Assembly: GCF_006716445.1 (NCBI RefSeq)
Contig: NZ_VFPA01000004.1
Coordinates: 620,001-684,000, forward strand
DNA length: 64,000 nucleotides
From: Pseudonocardia kunmingensis
GTDB lineage: Bacteria; Actinomycetota; Actinomycetes; Mycobacteriales; Pseudonocardiaceae
Direction: 5' to 3'
Positions 36,362-44,005 of the stretch are shown piece by piece; the first letter of the stretch is position 1; each line of letters starts with the position of its first letter. A model generated the notes under the pieces. It did not search any database and was not told where the DNA came from. It was given only the letters and a program-made list of their open reading frames with translations. The position numbers were made by a program, and so were the translations under genes.

Positions 36362-36737
36362 CGGCACAACGAGACGAGCGGCACCCCTGGAGAGGAGCGC
36401 CGCCCGTCCACGCGGGAAGTCCGAGGTCCAGGCGTGCACTACGTGTCGTGGTAGTGGCCTCGGCGTCCGGCGTCCCGGTACGCAGGCCCACGACGACATG
36501 CCTCCCGCGGCGTGCTGTGCGTGGAGAGCCCGACCTTCCCGCACGGAGCCCTGCCCGGGGTGGACGGGTGCTTCTCTGCCGCACCGCCCCTGGCCGACCA
36601 GAGGTCCGTACGGCCCTTTGTAGTCCGTGACCCCGGGCACAGCAAGGGGCCCTGTCAGGTGCACCGGTTCAGGCACGCTCGGTGGCGATCAGTGACGGCC
36701 GCGCCACCCTCAGGAGCCCCGCGCGGCCCACGCGTCG
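36362..36737. other. Intergenic region between the Fic-fold gene and the HAD hydrolase
   Basis: 376 bases without a supported gene. A minus-strand open frame at 36439-36645 exists, but it has no clear ribosome-binding site or family features. Two convergent genes flank the gap, so terminators are expected; the best candidate is the GC-rich inverted sequence CCCCGCGCGG (36718-36727) / CCGCGCGGGG (36742-36751). Confidence 0.35.
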
Positions 36738-37574
36738 TCAGGACCGCGCGGGGCGGTGACGCGCGTACCAACCCACCGCCGCCAGCGCCGCGGCCGCCCC
36801 CACGCCCGCCGCCGTCAGCGCGGTCCGCAGCGGAGGCGGTCGCAGCCGCAGGCGCAACGCGACCGGATCGGCGAACGTCAGGACCGGCCAGCCGCGCAGC
36901 GCGGCCTCCCGGCGCAGTGCGCGGTCGGGGTTCACCACCGTCGGGTGCCCGACGGCCTCGAGCAACGGCAGGTCGGTGATCGAGTCGGAGTACGCCCTGC
37001 AGTCCTCGAGGCGGTAACCCTGCTCGGCGGCGATCTGCCGCGCTGCCTGCGCCTTCTCCGCGCCGTAGCAGTAGTAGTCGATCACACCGGTGTAGCGGCC
37101 GTCGGCGACGCCCATGCGGGTGGCCAGGCACCGGTCCGCGCCGACGAGCGCCGCGATCGGCTCGACGACCTCCTGCCCCGACGCCGACAGCACGACGACC
37201 TCGTCGCCGTTCGCCCGGTGCTCGGCGATCAGCTCCGTGGCCTCGGCGTAGACGAGCGGCTCGACGATGTCGTGCAGGGTCTCGGCGACGATGGCGCGGA
37301 TCTGCGCCACCTCCCACCCCGTGCACAGCGCGGTGATCCGGCGGCGCAGCAGTTCCATGGTGTCGGCGTCCGCGCCGGACAGCAGCAGGAGCAACTGTGC
37401 GTAACCGCTTCGCAACGCCGCCCGGCGGGTGATCAGCCCTCGACGCCGGAACGGGCGGCTGAAGGCGAGGGCGCTCGACCCCGCGATGATGGTCTTGTCG
37501 AGGTCGAAGAAGGCGGCGGCTCCGGACGCCGCAGGCGGCGGGGCGGGAGACAGCAGGGGGAGCGCACCGGACAC
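36738..37574 (-). CDS. HAD-IB family phosphatase (SerB-like) with C-terminal membrane helix
   Basis: A 278-residue HAD-superfamily subfamily IB hydrolase: motif I FFDLDKTIIAGSSALAF, motif II VVVLSASGQEVV, the motif III lysine in CYGAEKAQAARQ, and motif IV YSDSITDLPLLEAVG. A hydrophobic segment ALTAAGVGAAAALAAVGWYA near the C-terminus should anchor it to the membrane. Such proteins are phosphatases related to phosphoserine phosphatase; the true substrate is unknown. The start GTG 37574 gives the usual N-terminus. In Mycobacterium tuberculosis the equivalent gene (Rv3661) also lies beside the 6C RNA and Ssd, so this is conserved order. Confidence 0.82.
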   Translation of the reverse strand: MSGALPLLSPAPPPAASGAAAFFDLDKTIIAGSSALAFSRPFRRRGLITRRAALRSGYAQLLLLLSGADADTMELLRRRITALCTGWEVAQIRAIVAETLHDIVEPLVYAEATELIAEHRANGDEVVVLSASGQEVVEPIAALVGADRCLATRMGVADGRYTGVIDYYCYGAEKAQAARQIAAEQGYRLEDCRAYSDSITDLPLLEAVGHPTVVNPDRALRREAALRGWPVLTFADPVALRLRLRPPPLRTALTAAGVGAAAALAAVGWYARHRPARS

Positions 37575-37689
37575 GCGCGCGAGCTTGCCAGAAGGGCCGA
37601 CCGGGCGAGTGCGCCCACCGGCGACGACACCACCGCAGATGGTTGGTGCGACAGTCGCGCGACCGGGCGCTACAGGGGCTACGATGGAG

Positions 37690-37780
37690 TTGTCCGGTTC
37701 TGTCCGGACGCGGTTCAGCTCGACCCCCCGGAGCTGAACCACCGACGGCCCCCGCCAATCCCCCCTGGCGGGGGCCGTCC
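37690..37780 (+). ncRNA. 6C RNA (small regulatory RNA with two C-rich hairpin loops)
   Basis: Hairpin 1: GGTTCAGCTC (37712-37721) pairs perfectly with 37731-37740 and its loop GACCCCCCG holds six C. Hairpin 2: GACGGCCCCCGCCA (37744-37757) pairs perfectly with 37766-37779 and its loop ATCCCCCC also holds six C. Two stem-loops with six-C loops define the actinobacterial 6C RNA. The second stem doubles as the terminator. A -10-like TACGAT is at 37680-37685, so transcription would start near 37690. The locus, between ssd and the HAD gene, is the same as that of the M. tuberculosis B11/6C RNA. In mycobacteria it affects growth and pairs through its C loops with G-rich mRNA. Confidence 0.85.
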
Positions 37781-37891
37781 CATGTGCGAGGTTCGCCCGC
37801 TCGGTAGCGCGAGGGGATGCACAAACGATCCCCCACCAGCTTGGCGCATCTCGCTGTCAATCGCCGCAGGTCAGAAGCACGGCGTAGCGAG

Positions 37892-37920
37892 TTATCCACA
37901 CCAGCCACAGGTTGTCCACA
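37892..37920. promoter_or_regulatory. Two perfect DnaA boxes upstream of the ssd-tad operon
   Basis: TTATCCACA (37892-37900) matches the general DnaA box and TTGTCCACA (37912-37920) matches the actinobacterial form; they are in the same orientation with starts 20 bases apart. A weaker TTGTGTGAT follows at 37922. They lie 91-119 bases before the ssd start. Confidence 0.7.
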
Positions 37921-38010
37921 GGTTGTGTGATCCGTCCCCACCCACCTCCCCGGCGCCGCACCCTGGAACGCACCCGGCTCGGCCGAGCGGGGTGTCACGA
38001 GGAGGCGGCG

Positions 38011-39135
38011 GTGGGAACGAGAGGCACGACCGAGCGGGCAGGTCCGGGTCCACGGGGCCTCGTCATGGTGTCCGACCCCGAGCTGCTCGACGTCCTCCTG
38101 CGGCTGGCCGCCGCGGCCGGGTGCGAGCTGCAGCGCGCGGCCGACCCCGCGCAGGCGCGGGGGTTCTGGGCCCACGCGCCGGTGGTGCTGCTCGACGCCG
38201 CGGCGGCCGCGCGCTGCGCCCGGGCCGGGCTGCCGCGCCGGGGCGACGTCGTCCTCGCCGTGCGCGGGGAACCGGAGGCCCCGGTCTGGCGCCACGCGGT
38301 CGCGGTCGGGGCCGAGCACGTCATCGCGCTGCCCGAGGCGGAGGCGTGGCTGGTCGCCGCCCTCACCGAGGCCGCGGAGGGCAGGCGGCCGGGCGGGCGC
38401 GTGGTCGCGGTCGTGGGCGGGCGGGGCGGAGCGGGCGCGTCGGTGCTCGCCGCGGCCGTCGCCGTCACCGCCGTGCGCCACGGGCGCCGCGCGCTGCTGG
38501 TCGACTGCGACCCCCTCGGGGGCGGGCTCGACCTCGTGCTCGGCGCGGAGGACCTCGGCGGGCTGCGGTGGCCGGGCGTCGGCGTCGAGGGCGGGCGGGT
38601 GCCGGCCACCGCGCTGCACGCGGCGCTGCCGGCCCCGCACGTCGTACCCGGTGGCGGGGAGCTCGGCGTGCTCTCCTGCGACCGCTCGGCCCACGGCCCC
38701 ACCCCCAACGCCGTGCGCGCCGTCGTGGAGGCGGGGCGCCGCGCAGGCGAGACCGTGGTCTGCGACCTGCCCCGCTACCCCACCGACGCCGCCGTCGCCG
38801 CGCTGTCGGCCGCCGACCTCGTCGTCCTCATCGTCCCGGCCGACGTCCGCTCCTGCGCCGCGGGCGCCCGCGTCGCGGCCCTGCTCGCCGAGCACGGCAG
38901 GCCGCTGCGCCTGGTGGTGCGCGGCCCCGCGCCCGGCGGCATCGACGCCGATGAGGTCGGCAGGGCGCTCGCGCTGCCGGTGCTCGCGGCCGTGCGTCCC
39001 GAACCGGGGCTCGCGCGGGCGCTCGAACGCGGAGAAGCCCCTGGCCGACCGCGCGGCCCGCTCGCCGCCGCGGCCCGGGCCGTCCTCGCCGAGCTCGAGA
39101 CCGTGTCCTCGCCCGCGCCGGGGGCACGGTCGTGA
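38011..39135 (+). CDS. ssd: Septum-site-determining protein Ssd (CpaE/MinD-like)
   Basis: A 374-residue protein with an N-terminal receiver-like or divergent domain and a MinD/ParA-like ATPase domain beginning GRVVAVVGGRGGAGASVLAA (deviant Walker A, about residue 132), LLVDCDPLGGGLDLVLGA, and VVCDLPRYPTDAAVAA. It is the CpaE-like member of the helicase/secretion neighbourhood; the M. tuberculosis homologue Rv3660c (Ssd) blocks septum formation when overproduced. The start is GTG 38011 with GAGGAGG in front. It opens a chain of GTGA/ATGA-coupled tad genes. DnaA boxes upstream hint at cell-cycle control. Confidence 0.82.
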   Translation: MGTRGTTERAGPGPRGLVMVSDPELLDVLLRLAAAAGCELQRAADPAQARGFWAHAPVVLLDAAAAARCARAGLPRRGDVVLAVRGEPEAPVWRHAVAVGAEHVIALPEAEAWLVAALTEAAEGRRPGGRVVAVVGGRGGAGASVLAAAVAVTAVRHGRRALLVDCDPLGGGLDLVLGAEDLGGLRWPGVGVEGGRVPATALHAALPAPHVVPGGGELGVLSCDRSAHGPTPNAVRAVVEAGRRAGETVVCDLPRYPTDAAVAALSAADLVVLIVPADVRSCAAGARVAALLAEHGRPLRLVVRGPAPGGIDADEVGRALALPVLAAVRPEPGLARALERGEAPGRPRGPLAAAARAVLAELETVSSPAPGARS

Positions 39136-40298
39136 GCGCCGCGCCTCTCGTCGACCGCGTGCGGTCGCGGCTCGCGGCGGCGGGCGGGGAGGTCACCCAG
39201 GCCGCGGTGGCCGCGGCGGTGCGCGCCGAGTCCGGCGGGGTGGCCTCGGACCTCGACGTGCTGTCCGCCCTGCACGTCCTGCGCCAGGAGTTCGTCGGCG
39301 CAGGCCCGCTGGACCAGCTGCTGCACGACCCCCGCACCACCGACGTCCTCGTGTGCGGCCCCCGCGCGGTGTGGGCGGATCGCGGTGCCGGGCTCGAGCG
39401 CACGACCGTGTGCTTCCCCGACGACGCCGCCGTGCGCCGTCTCGCGCAGCGCCTGGCCATCGCGGCCGGGAGACGGCTGGACGACGCCAGCCCCTACGTC
39501 GACGGCTGGCTCGCCGACGCCGGGGTGCGGCTGCACGCCGTGCTGCCGCCGGTCGCGGCCGACGGCACCTGCCTGTCGTTGCGCGTCCTGCGCCCGGCCG
39601 CGCACGACCTCCCGGCGCTGCGCGCGCTCGGCACCGTCGACGCGCCCGGCGAGGCGCTGCTGCGGGCGGTCCTCGACGCGCGGCTCGCGTTCCTCGTCGC
39701 CGGGGGCACCGGCACGGGGAAGACCACGATCCTGGCCGCCCTGCTCGCCGCGGTCGATCCGCGGGAGCGCATCGTCTGCGTCGAGGACGCCGAGGAGCTG
39801 CGCCCCCGCCACCCGCACGTCGTCCGGCTGGTGGCCCGACCGGCCAACATCGAGGGCGCGGGTGGCGTCACCCTGCGCGACCTCGTGCGCCAGGCGCTGC
39901 GCATGCGGCCCGACCGGCTCGTCGTCGGGGAGGTCCGTGGCGCGGAGGTGTGCGACCTCCTGGCCGCCCTGAACACCGGTCACGACGGCGGCGCGGGCAC
40001 CGTCCACGCCAACTCCGCGAGCGAGGTGCCCGCACGGATGGAGGCGCTCGCCGCGGCGGGCGGGCTGCCCCGCGCCGCCCTGCACAGCCAGCTCGCCGCG
40101 GCCGTGCAGGTCGTGCTGCAGATGCGCAAGCTGCCGTCCGGGGCCCGCGTGCTCGACACGGTCGGGGTGCTGGGCCGCGACACCGACGCCGACGCGGTCA
40201 CGGTCCGGCCGGTGTGGACGCGGCGCGAGGGGTGGACCGCGCAGCGAGGAGCGGTGGCCGAGCTGCTGCGGGAGCGGGAGGTGGCACCGCCGTGGTGA
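39132..40298 (+). CDS. tadA: TadA/CpaF-type secretion ATPase
   Basis: A 388-residue type II/IV secretion ATPase of the Tad (Flp pilus) system. It has Walker A VAGGTGTGKTTILAALLA (about 193-210), the Asp box IVCVEDAEELRP, Walker B RPDRLVVGEVRGAEVCD and the His box in LNTGHDGGAGTVHANSA. It hydrolyses ATP on the cytoplasmic face to drive pilin assembly. It starts in a GTGA overlap with ssd and ends in a GTGA overlap with tadB. Its length and gene order match the actinobacterial helicase/secretion neighbourhood ATPase. Confidence 0.9.
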   Translation: MSAAPLVDRVRSRLAAAGGEVTQAAVAAAVRAESGGVASDLDVLSALHVLRQEFVGAGPLDQLLHDPRTTDVLVCGPRAVWADRGAGLERTTVCFPDDAAVRRLAQRLAIAAGRRLDDASPYVDGWLADAGVRLHAVLPPVAADGTCLSLRVLRPAAHDLPALRALGTVDAPGEALLRAVLDARLAFLVAGGTGTGKTTILAALLAAVDPRERIVCVEDAEELRPRHPHVVRLVARPANIEGAGGVTLRDLVRQALRMRPDRLVVGEVRGAEVCDLLAALNTGHDGGAGTVHANSASEVPARMEALAAAGGLPRAALHSQLAAAVQVVLQMRKLPSGARVLDTVGVLGRDTDADAVTVRPVWTRREGWTAQRGAVAELLREREVAPPW

Positions 40299-41098
40299 CC
40301 GCCGCCGCCTGCGCCGCCCTCGCCGCGGCGCTGGTCTGCCTCCCCGTCCCGGCGGGCGCTGCCCGGCTCGCCGCGCTCTGGCCGCCCGCGCACCCGCACG
40401 GTCATGGACGCCGGTCCCTCGCCGCCGCCCCCGCACTCCTCGGGGCACTGCTCGGGTTCGCGGCGGCGGGCGCCGGCGGTGCGCTCGCCGGTGGTCTGGT
40501 CGCGGTGGTGCTGCGCAAGCGCCGCTCCCGCCACCGCACGGAGCAGCAGGCCGCCGCGGCCTCCGAACAGCTGGCAGCAGCCGTCTCCCGGATCGCCGAC
40601 GAGCTGCGGGCCGGGAGCCATCCCGCGGGCGCGCTGGCCGGCAGCGGCGCCGACGGAGCGCTCGCCCGCGCGGTGCTCGCACCGGCAGCCGTGGCGGCCC
40701 GCCTCGGCGACGGCATCGCACCGGCCCTGCGGCGCGGCGGCGCGGCGCACCCGGACGTGGCCGCCGACGTCGAGCGGATCGCCACCGTGTGGACGCTCGC
40801 GGAGCGCCACGGCATCCCGCTCGCCGACCTGCTCACCCGCGCCCACGAGGACATCCGGTGGCGCGTCCGCTTCGGTGCCACCGTCCGCGCCCAGCTCGCC
40901 GGCCCCCGCGCCACCGCGGGCGTGCTCACGGCGCTCCCGCTGTTCGGCATCGCGCTCGGACAGCTGATCGGCGCCGATCCGATCGGGGTGCTGCGCGGCG
41001 GCCTGCCCGGCCAGGTCCTCCTGGTGCTGGGCGTCGCCTTCGTCGCGGCCGGCAGCGCGTGGTCGGAGCGGATCCTGAGCGCGGCGGTGCCCCGATGA
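40295..41098 (+). CDS. tadB: TadB-like inner-membrane platform protein
   Basis: A 267-residue protein of the type II secretion F family. Helices near the N-terminus (ALAAALVCLPVPAGAARLAA and the glycine-rich GAGGALAGGLVAVVL) precede a cytoplasmic domain with the T2SSF pattern (EQLAAAVSRIADELRAGSHP through AERHGIPLADLLTRAHEDIR), then two C-terminal helices (GVLTALPLFGIALGQLIG and GQVLLVLGVAFVAAGSAW). It anchors the TadA ATPase. GTG 40295 overlaps the tadA stop; GTG 40292 is the alternative. Its end overlaps the tadC start by ATGA. Confidence 0.82.
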   Translation: MTAAACAALAAALVCLPVPAGAARLAALWPPAHPHGHGRRSLAAAPALLGALLGFAAAGAGGALAGGLVAVVLRKRRSRHRTEQQAAAASEQLAAAVSRIADELRAGSHPAGALAGSGADGALARAVLAPAAVAARLGDGIAPALRRGGAAHPDVAADVERIATVWTLAERHGIPLADLLTRAHEDIRWRVRFGATVRAQLAGPRATAGVLTALPLFGIALGQLIGADPIGVLRGGLPGQVLLVLGVAFVAAGSAWSERILSAAVPR

Positions 41099-41826
41099 CC
41101 GGCGGCGCGGCAGGAGCCGCCGCGTTCCTCGCCGCCGCGCTCCTGGTGGCCGGGGCTCCGTCCGGGCACCATCGGCTCCGCGCGCTGCGGGCCCGCCCGG
41201 CGCAGGCGCCGTCGCCCGTCCCACCGCTGCGGCCGGCCTGGGTCGCCGTCGGCGCCGCGGCCGCGGGTGCGCTGGCCGCCACGGTCGCGGGCCCGGTACC
41301 CGCGCTGCTGGTCGCCGCGGCCACCGGTGCGGCAGGGATCGTGGCCGTGCGCCGCAGCGGCTCCGGTGACGGGGTCGCCCTCGAACAGGACACGGAGCTC
41401 GCGGCCGGGTGGGAGCTGCTCGCGGTGTGCCTCGAGGCGGGTCTGCCCGTGGCGGTGGCCGCGTCCGCCGCCGCCGAACCGCTGCGCGGCGCCGCCGGTG
41501 CCCGGTTGCGCGGCGTGGCCGGGCTGCTCGAGCTCGGGGCGGATCCGGTGTCCGCGTGGCGCTCGGCCGAGCAGCTGCCCGCGCTGTCCACCTTCGCTCG
41601 CGCCGCAGGCAGGTCCGCGGGCACCGGGTCCGCGCTGGCCCAGGTCGCCCGCGCCGAAGCCGCCCGGCTCCGGGCCACCCTGCTCGACACCGCGCAGGCC
41701 AGGGCACAGCGCGCCACCGTCCTGATCACCGCTCCGCTCGGCCTGTGCTTCCTGCCTGCCTTCCTCGTCCTGGGCATCGCCCCGGTCGTGGTCGGCCTCG
41801 CAGGCGAGGTGCTCGCCCAGTGGTGA
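41095..41826 (+). CDS. tadC: TadC-like inner-membrane platform protein
   Basis: A 243-residue, Ala-rich T2SSF-domain protein, partner of TadB. A helical membrane N-terminus (AAAFLAAALLVAGAP and WVAVGAAAAGALAATVAGPV) is followed by the F-domain core (ELAAGWELLAVCLEAGLPVA, then ALSTFARAAGRSAGTGSALA) and two terminal helices (TAPLGLCFLPAFLVLGIAPV). The ATG overlaps the tadB stop (ATGA). A 36-base gap with a GGAGAAGGAG ribosome-binding site separates it from the pilin-like gene. Confidence 0.8.
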   Translation: MTGGAAGAAAFLAAALLVAGAPSGHHRLRALRARPAQAPSPVPPLRPAWVAVGAAAAGALAATVAGPVPALLVAAATGAAGIVAVRRSGSGDGVALEQDTELAAGWELLAVCLEAGLPVAVAASAAAEPLRGAAGARLRGVAGLLELGADPVSAWRSAEQLPALSTFARAAGRSAGTGSALAQVARAEAARLRATLLDTAQARAQRATVLITAPLGLCFLPAFLVLGIAPVVVGLAGEVLAQW

Positions 41827-41862
41827 CCCAGAAGAGAACCCACGAGGAGAAGGAGATGTCCC

Positions 41863-42087
41863 ATGACCCGCACGACGCCCCGCACCGCCCGCCCGCCCGG
41901 TCCCGGCCTGCTGCCGCCACTGCGGCGGCTCCGCGAGGAGGACGACGGCATGAGCACGGTCGAGTACGCGATCGGCACGGTCGCTGCCGCGGCCTTCGGC
42001 GCCCTCCTCTACACCGTCCTCACCGGGGAGTCGGTCCTCACGGCACTCACGGGCCTCGTCGAACGCGCCCTGTCCACGAACTTCTGA
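41863..42087 (+). CDS. Flp-pilin-like small protein (DUF4244)
   Basis: A 74-residue protein with a basic leader (TARPPGPGLLPPLRRLREED), then the processing-type sequence DDGMSTVEYAIGTVAAAAFG and a single membrane helix. The Glu five residues into the mature part (STVEYA) is the hallmark of type IV/Flp pilins cut by a prepilin peptidase. It is probably the major pilin of this Tad system. ATG 41863 has GGAGAAGGAG upstream; an ATG at 41856 is in another frame. No prepilin peptidase gene is in the window. Confidence 0.75.
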   Translation: MTRTTPRTARPPGPGLLPPLRRLREEDDGMSTVEYAIGTVAAAAFGALLYTVLTGESVLTALTGLVERALSTNF

Positions 42088-42440
42088 CGGCTGCGCGGGC
42101 GCCGGCCGCTGACCGCGGGGCCGTCACGGTCGAGGCCGCACTCGCCCTGTGCAGCCTCGCGGTGTTCCTCGCGGTCGCGGTCGGGGCCCTCACCGCGGTG
42201 GCCGGTTCCGTCCGGTGCGTCGACGCGGCCCGCGAGCTCGCCCGGCTCGCGGCCCGCGGCGAACCGGAGCGCGGCCGGGTCGTCGCCGCCGAGCTCGCGC
42301 CACCGGGGGCCCGGCTCACGCTCGGGGTGCAGGGCGACCTCGTCACCGCCGAGGTGTCCGCCGAGCTGGTGCGCCCGTTGCCACTGCGGATCGGGGGCCG
42401 GGCGGTCGCCGCGCTCGAACCGGGCGCGGCGCCGCCGTGA
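42084..42440 (+). CDS. tadE: TadE-like pseudopilin, start codon unclear
   Basis: The frame reads DRGAVTVEAALALCSLAVFL, an intact TadE-type processing site plus membrane helix, followed by a periplasmic part (AGSVRCVDAARELARLAARG to the stop). About 115 residues are coding-like. No ATG, GTG or TTG precedes the processing site within the gap after the DUF4244 stop: the nearest codon that could serve is CTG at 42084, which overlaps that stop. Either a rare start codon is used, translation re-initiates after the pilin stop, or an indel lies here. The end overlaps the next gene by GTGA. The start is given only as a best guess. Confidence 0.6.
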   Translation: MTAARAPAADRGAVTVEAALALCSLAVFLAVAVGALTAVAGSVRCVDAARELARLAARGEPERGRVVAAELAPPGARLTLGVQGDLVTAEVSAELVRPLPLRIGGRAVAALEPGAAPP

Positions 42441-42838
42441 GCGGGCGGCACGGGCCCGGCGGCCGCCACCCGCCGCACGACCGGGGCATCGCCACCGTCT
42501 GGGCGGCGGCGGGGATCGCCGTGCTGATGACGGTCCTGGTGCTCGCCCTGCACCTCGGAGCGGCCGTGCACGCCCGACACCGCGCCGAGGCCGCGGCCGA
42601 CCTGGCGGCGCTGGCGGCGGCCGCCATGGCCGTCCAGGGTGCCGCGCCGGCCTGCGCCCGCGCGGCGGAGATCGCCACCGCGATGGGCGCCACGGTCACC
42701 ACCTGCGGCCTGGCCGGCTGGGACGCCCTCGTCGAGGTCGGCGTGCCGGTACCGCTGGCGCTGCCCGGCCTCGGCACGGCCACCGGACGGGCCCGCGCCG
42801 GCCCCGTGGACGGCCCCACCGCCACGACAGCGCGGTGA
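42437..42838 (+). CDS. TadE-like protein of the helicase/secretion neighbourhood (Flp pilus-assembly type)
   Basis: A 133-residue protein. The N-terminus GIATVWAAAGIAVLMTVLVL is a pseudopilin-like signal and helix; ARHRAEAAADLAALAAA is the typical start of the TadG/Rv3654c-type periplasmic region, followed by two cysteines (APACARA and VTTCGLAG) that could form a disulphide. GTG 42437 overlaps the tadE stop. It is the last gene of the Tad operon; the operon direction ends here. Homologous small proteins in M. tuberculosis are encoded at the same position. Confidence 0.72.
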   Translation: MSGRHGPGGRHPPHDRGIATVWAAAGIAVLMTVLVLALHLGAAVHARHRAEAAADLAALAAAAMAVQGAAPACARAAEIATAMGATVTTCGLAGWDALVEVGVPVPLALPGLGTATGRARAGPVDGPTATTAR

Positions 42839-42899
42839 TCGAGGAGCATTCTCGCGGGTGACCCGGGCCGGAACGACGCCCACGCAACCCGGGAAGCGG

Positions 42900-43175
42900 T
42901 CACGTCGGCGGCAAGCCGAACCGGCCCCGCGGCTGCACGTGCCTGGTGCCCCGGTGCGGCCGGTGCAGCACCTCCCTGACGTGCCACCAGGCGTCGTCCT
43001 GGGTCTCCGCGTAGCCGTGGGACGACTTCCCGCCGTCGAGGACGACGGTCCAGCGGTACCGACCGGTCGCCTCGTTGAACGTCACCGACCCCCGTTGCTG
43101 GCTCTCGATCATCAGCCGCGCCTCGGCCTCGTCCGCCGCCTCGCCCATCGCGAACCCCTCGCTGGTCTCGGTCAT
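42900..43175 (-). CDS. Hypothetical protein, 91 residues
   Basis: I do not recognise a family. The middle (GSVTFNEATGRYRWTVVLDG then GKSSHGYAETQDDAWWHVRE) alternates strands and Trp/Tyr in a way suggesting a small beta-alpha domain, perhaps a DUF1508-like fold. The N-terminus is acidic. ATG 43175 is preferred because AGGTGG lies eight bases upstream; GTG 43187 is possible. It converges on the tad operon and is divergent from the BldC-like gene, with which it shares about 117 bases of regulatory DNA. Confidence 0.55.
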   Translation of the reverse strand: MTETSEGFAMGEAADEAEARLMIESQQRGSVTFNEATGRYRWTVVLDGGKSSHGYAETQDDAWWHVREVLHRPHRGTRHVQPRGRFGLPPT

Positions 43176-43203
43176 CCAGAACACCACCTGGCCATCCTAG
43201 CGC

Positions 43204-43256
43204 CGTTAAGGCCAATCAAGACAGCGGCGACGTTGTAGACGTTACAGTCGTTAGTG
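43204..43256. repeat. CGTT elements phased at 9 bp in front of the BldC-like gene
   Basis: CGTTGTAGA (43231), CGTTACAGT (43240) and CGTTAGTGC (43249) are three contiguous 9-base units. A further CGTTAAGGC at 43204 is exactly three units earlier. They precede the BldC-like gene by 37-90 bases and could be its autoregulatory binding array. Confidence 0.5.
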
Positions 43257-43292
43257 CTGCTCAGGCCGCATCGTGGCCCGTACGTTCCGGTC

Positions 43293-43487
43293 GTGGAGCT
43301 GCTGACGACCACCCAAGCGGCGGCTGCGCTCGGGGTGTCGGCGCGCTCGCTGGCACGGTGGGCCCGCGACGGCAGGTTGCGCCCCGCGCTCATCACCCCC
43401 GGGGGCGGCCAGCGGTCGGGCCGGTACCTCTGGGACCTCGAGGACCTCCGGGAGCAGCTGCTGAAGCTCCGGACCCGCCCGGAGTAG
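43293..43487 (+). CDS. BldC/MerR-like small DNA-binding protein
   Basis: A 64-residue helix-turn-helix protein. LLTTTQAAAALGVSARSLAR then WARDGRLRPALITPGGGQRS forms the HTH and wing seen in BldC and excisionase-like MerR_HTH_17 proteins, ending with WDLEDLREQLLKL. BldC of Streptomyces has the same size and binds head-to-tail direct repeats as a multimer. The start GTG 43293 gives the natural domain; GTG 43254 is possible. Phased 9-bp repeats lie just upstream. It is probably a chromosomal developmental or stress regulator; its target set is unknown. Confidence 0.65.
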   Translation: MELLTTTQAAAALGVSARSLARWARDGRLRPALITPGGGQRSGRYLWDLEDLREQLLKLRTRPE

Positions 43488-44005
43488 CGGCCCGACCGGC
43501 CGCCGGGCCCGCGCCGCGCGACCGGCCGTCCGGCGCCGCTCGCGCACGTCACCGCGGTCGGCCGCCCCGGATTCCCCAGCGCTGCCGCCCGTCGTCGGGA
43601 AGCTGCCACCGAGCGGACCTCCACGGTGCAGACCCGCCGGCCGCCGCGCCCGGCGCGGCCGGAGCACCGGCACGACGAACGGTCGGCGGCCGCGGATGGA
43701 TGGGTCGGCGCGGCGGGCCGGCGGGGCCACGGCCGCGCTCGCGGGCCGTCCGACGACTCGGCGCACCACCGGAACGCTCGTCGTGGCACCGGTACCGATG
43801 AGCGACGACCACTGGCGACGGAGGGGGCAGGGGCGCTTACTTGACGTGGCTCCCGGCCGATCCGGATCGGCGGGACCAGGAAGCTCGCTCCCCAGACTGC
43901 GGTGGGGCCCGGCGCGTCGGTCTCGACGCCCACCCCGAGTCCGGCCCACCGCGCGCCGACCGTCGCCGGCCGGCCCGGCCCCCGACGCGGCCGGCCGGCG
44001 GCGGT
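43488..44005. other. Intergenic region between the BldC-like gene and the helicase
   Basis: 518 very GC-rich bases with no supported gene; open frames here have Arg/Pro/Gly composition typical of random GC-rich DNA. One notable element is the perfect 16-base palindrome GCCGATCCGGATCGGC at 43856-43871, which could be a protein-binding site or a small hairpin. Confidence 0.4.

Noticed and set aside
36439..36645. Possible 68-residue minus-strand ORF between the Fic-fold and HAD genes
   Set aside because: No ribosome-binding site or family feature; composition looks like chance GC-rich sequence.
41856..42440. Longer TadE frame starting at ATG 41856
   Set aside because: It would overlap the whole pilin gene in another frame and its first 75 residues are Arg/Pro/His-rich, typical of shadow translation.
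43549..43812. Small ORFs in the 43.5-44.0 kb gap
   Set aside because: Arg/Gly/Pro-rich frames on both strands without start signals or domains.
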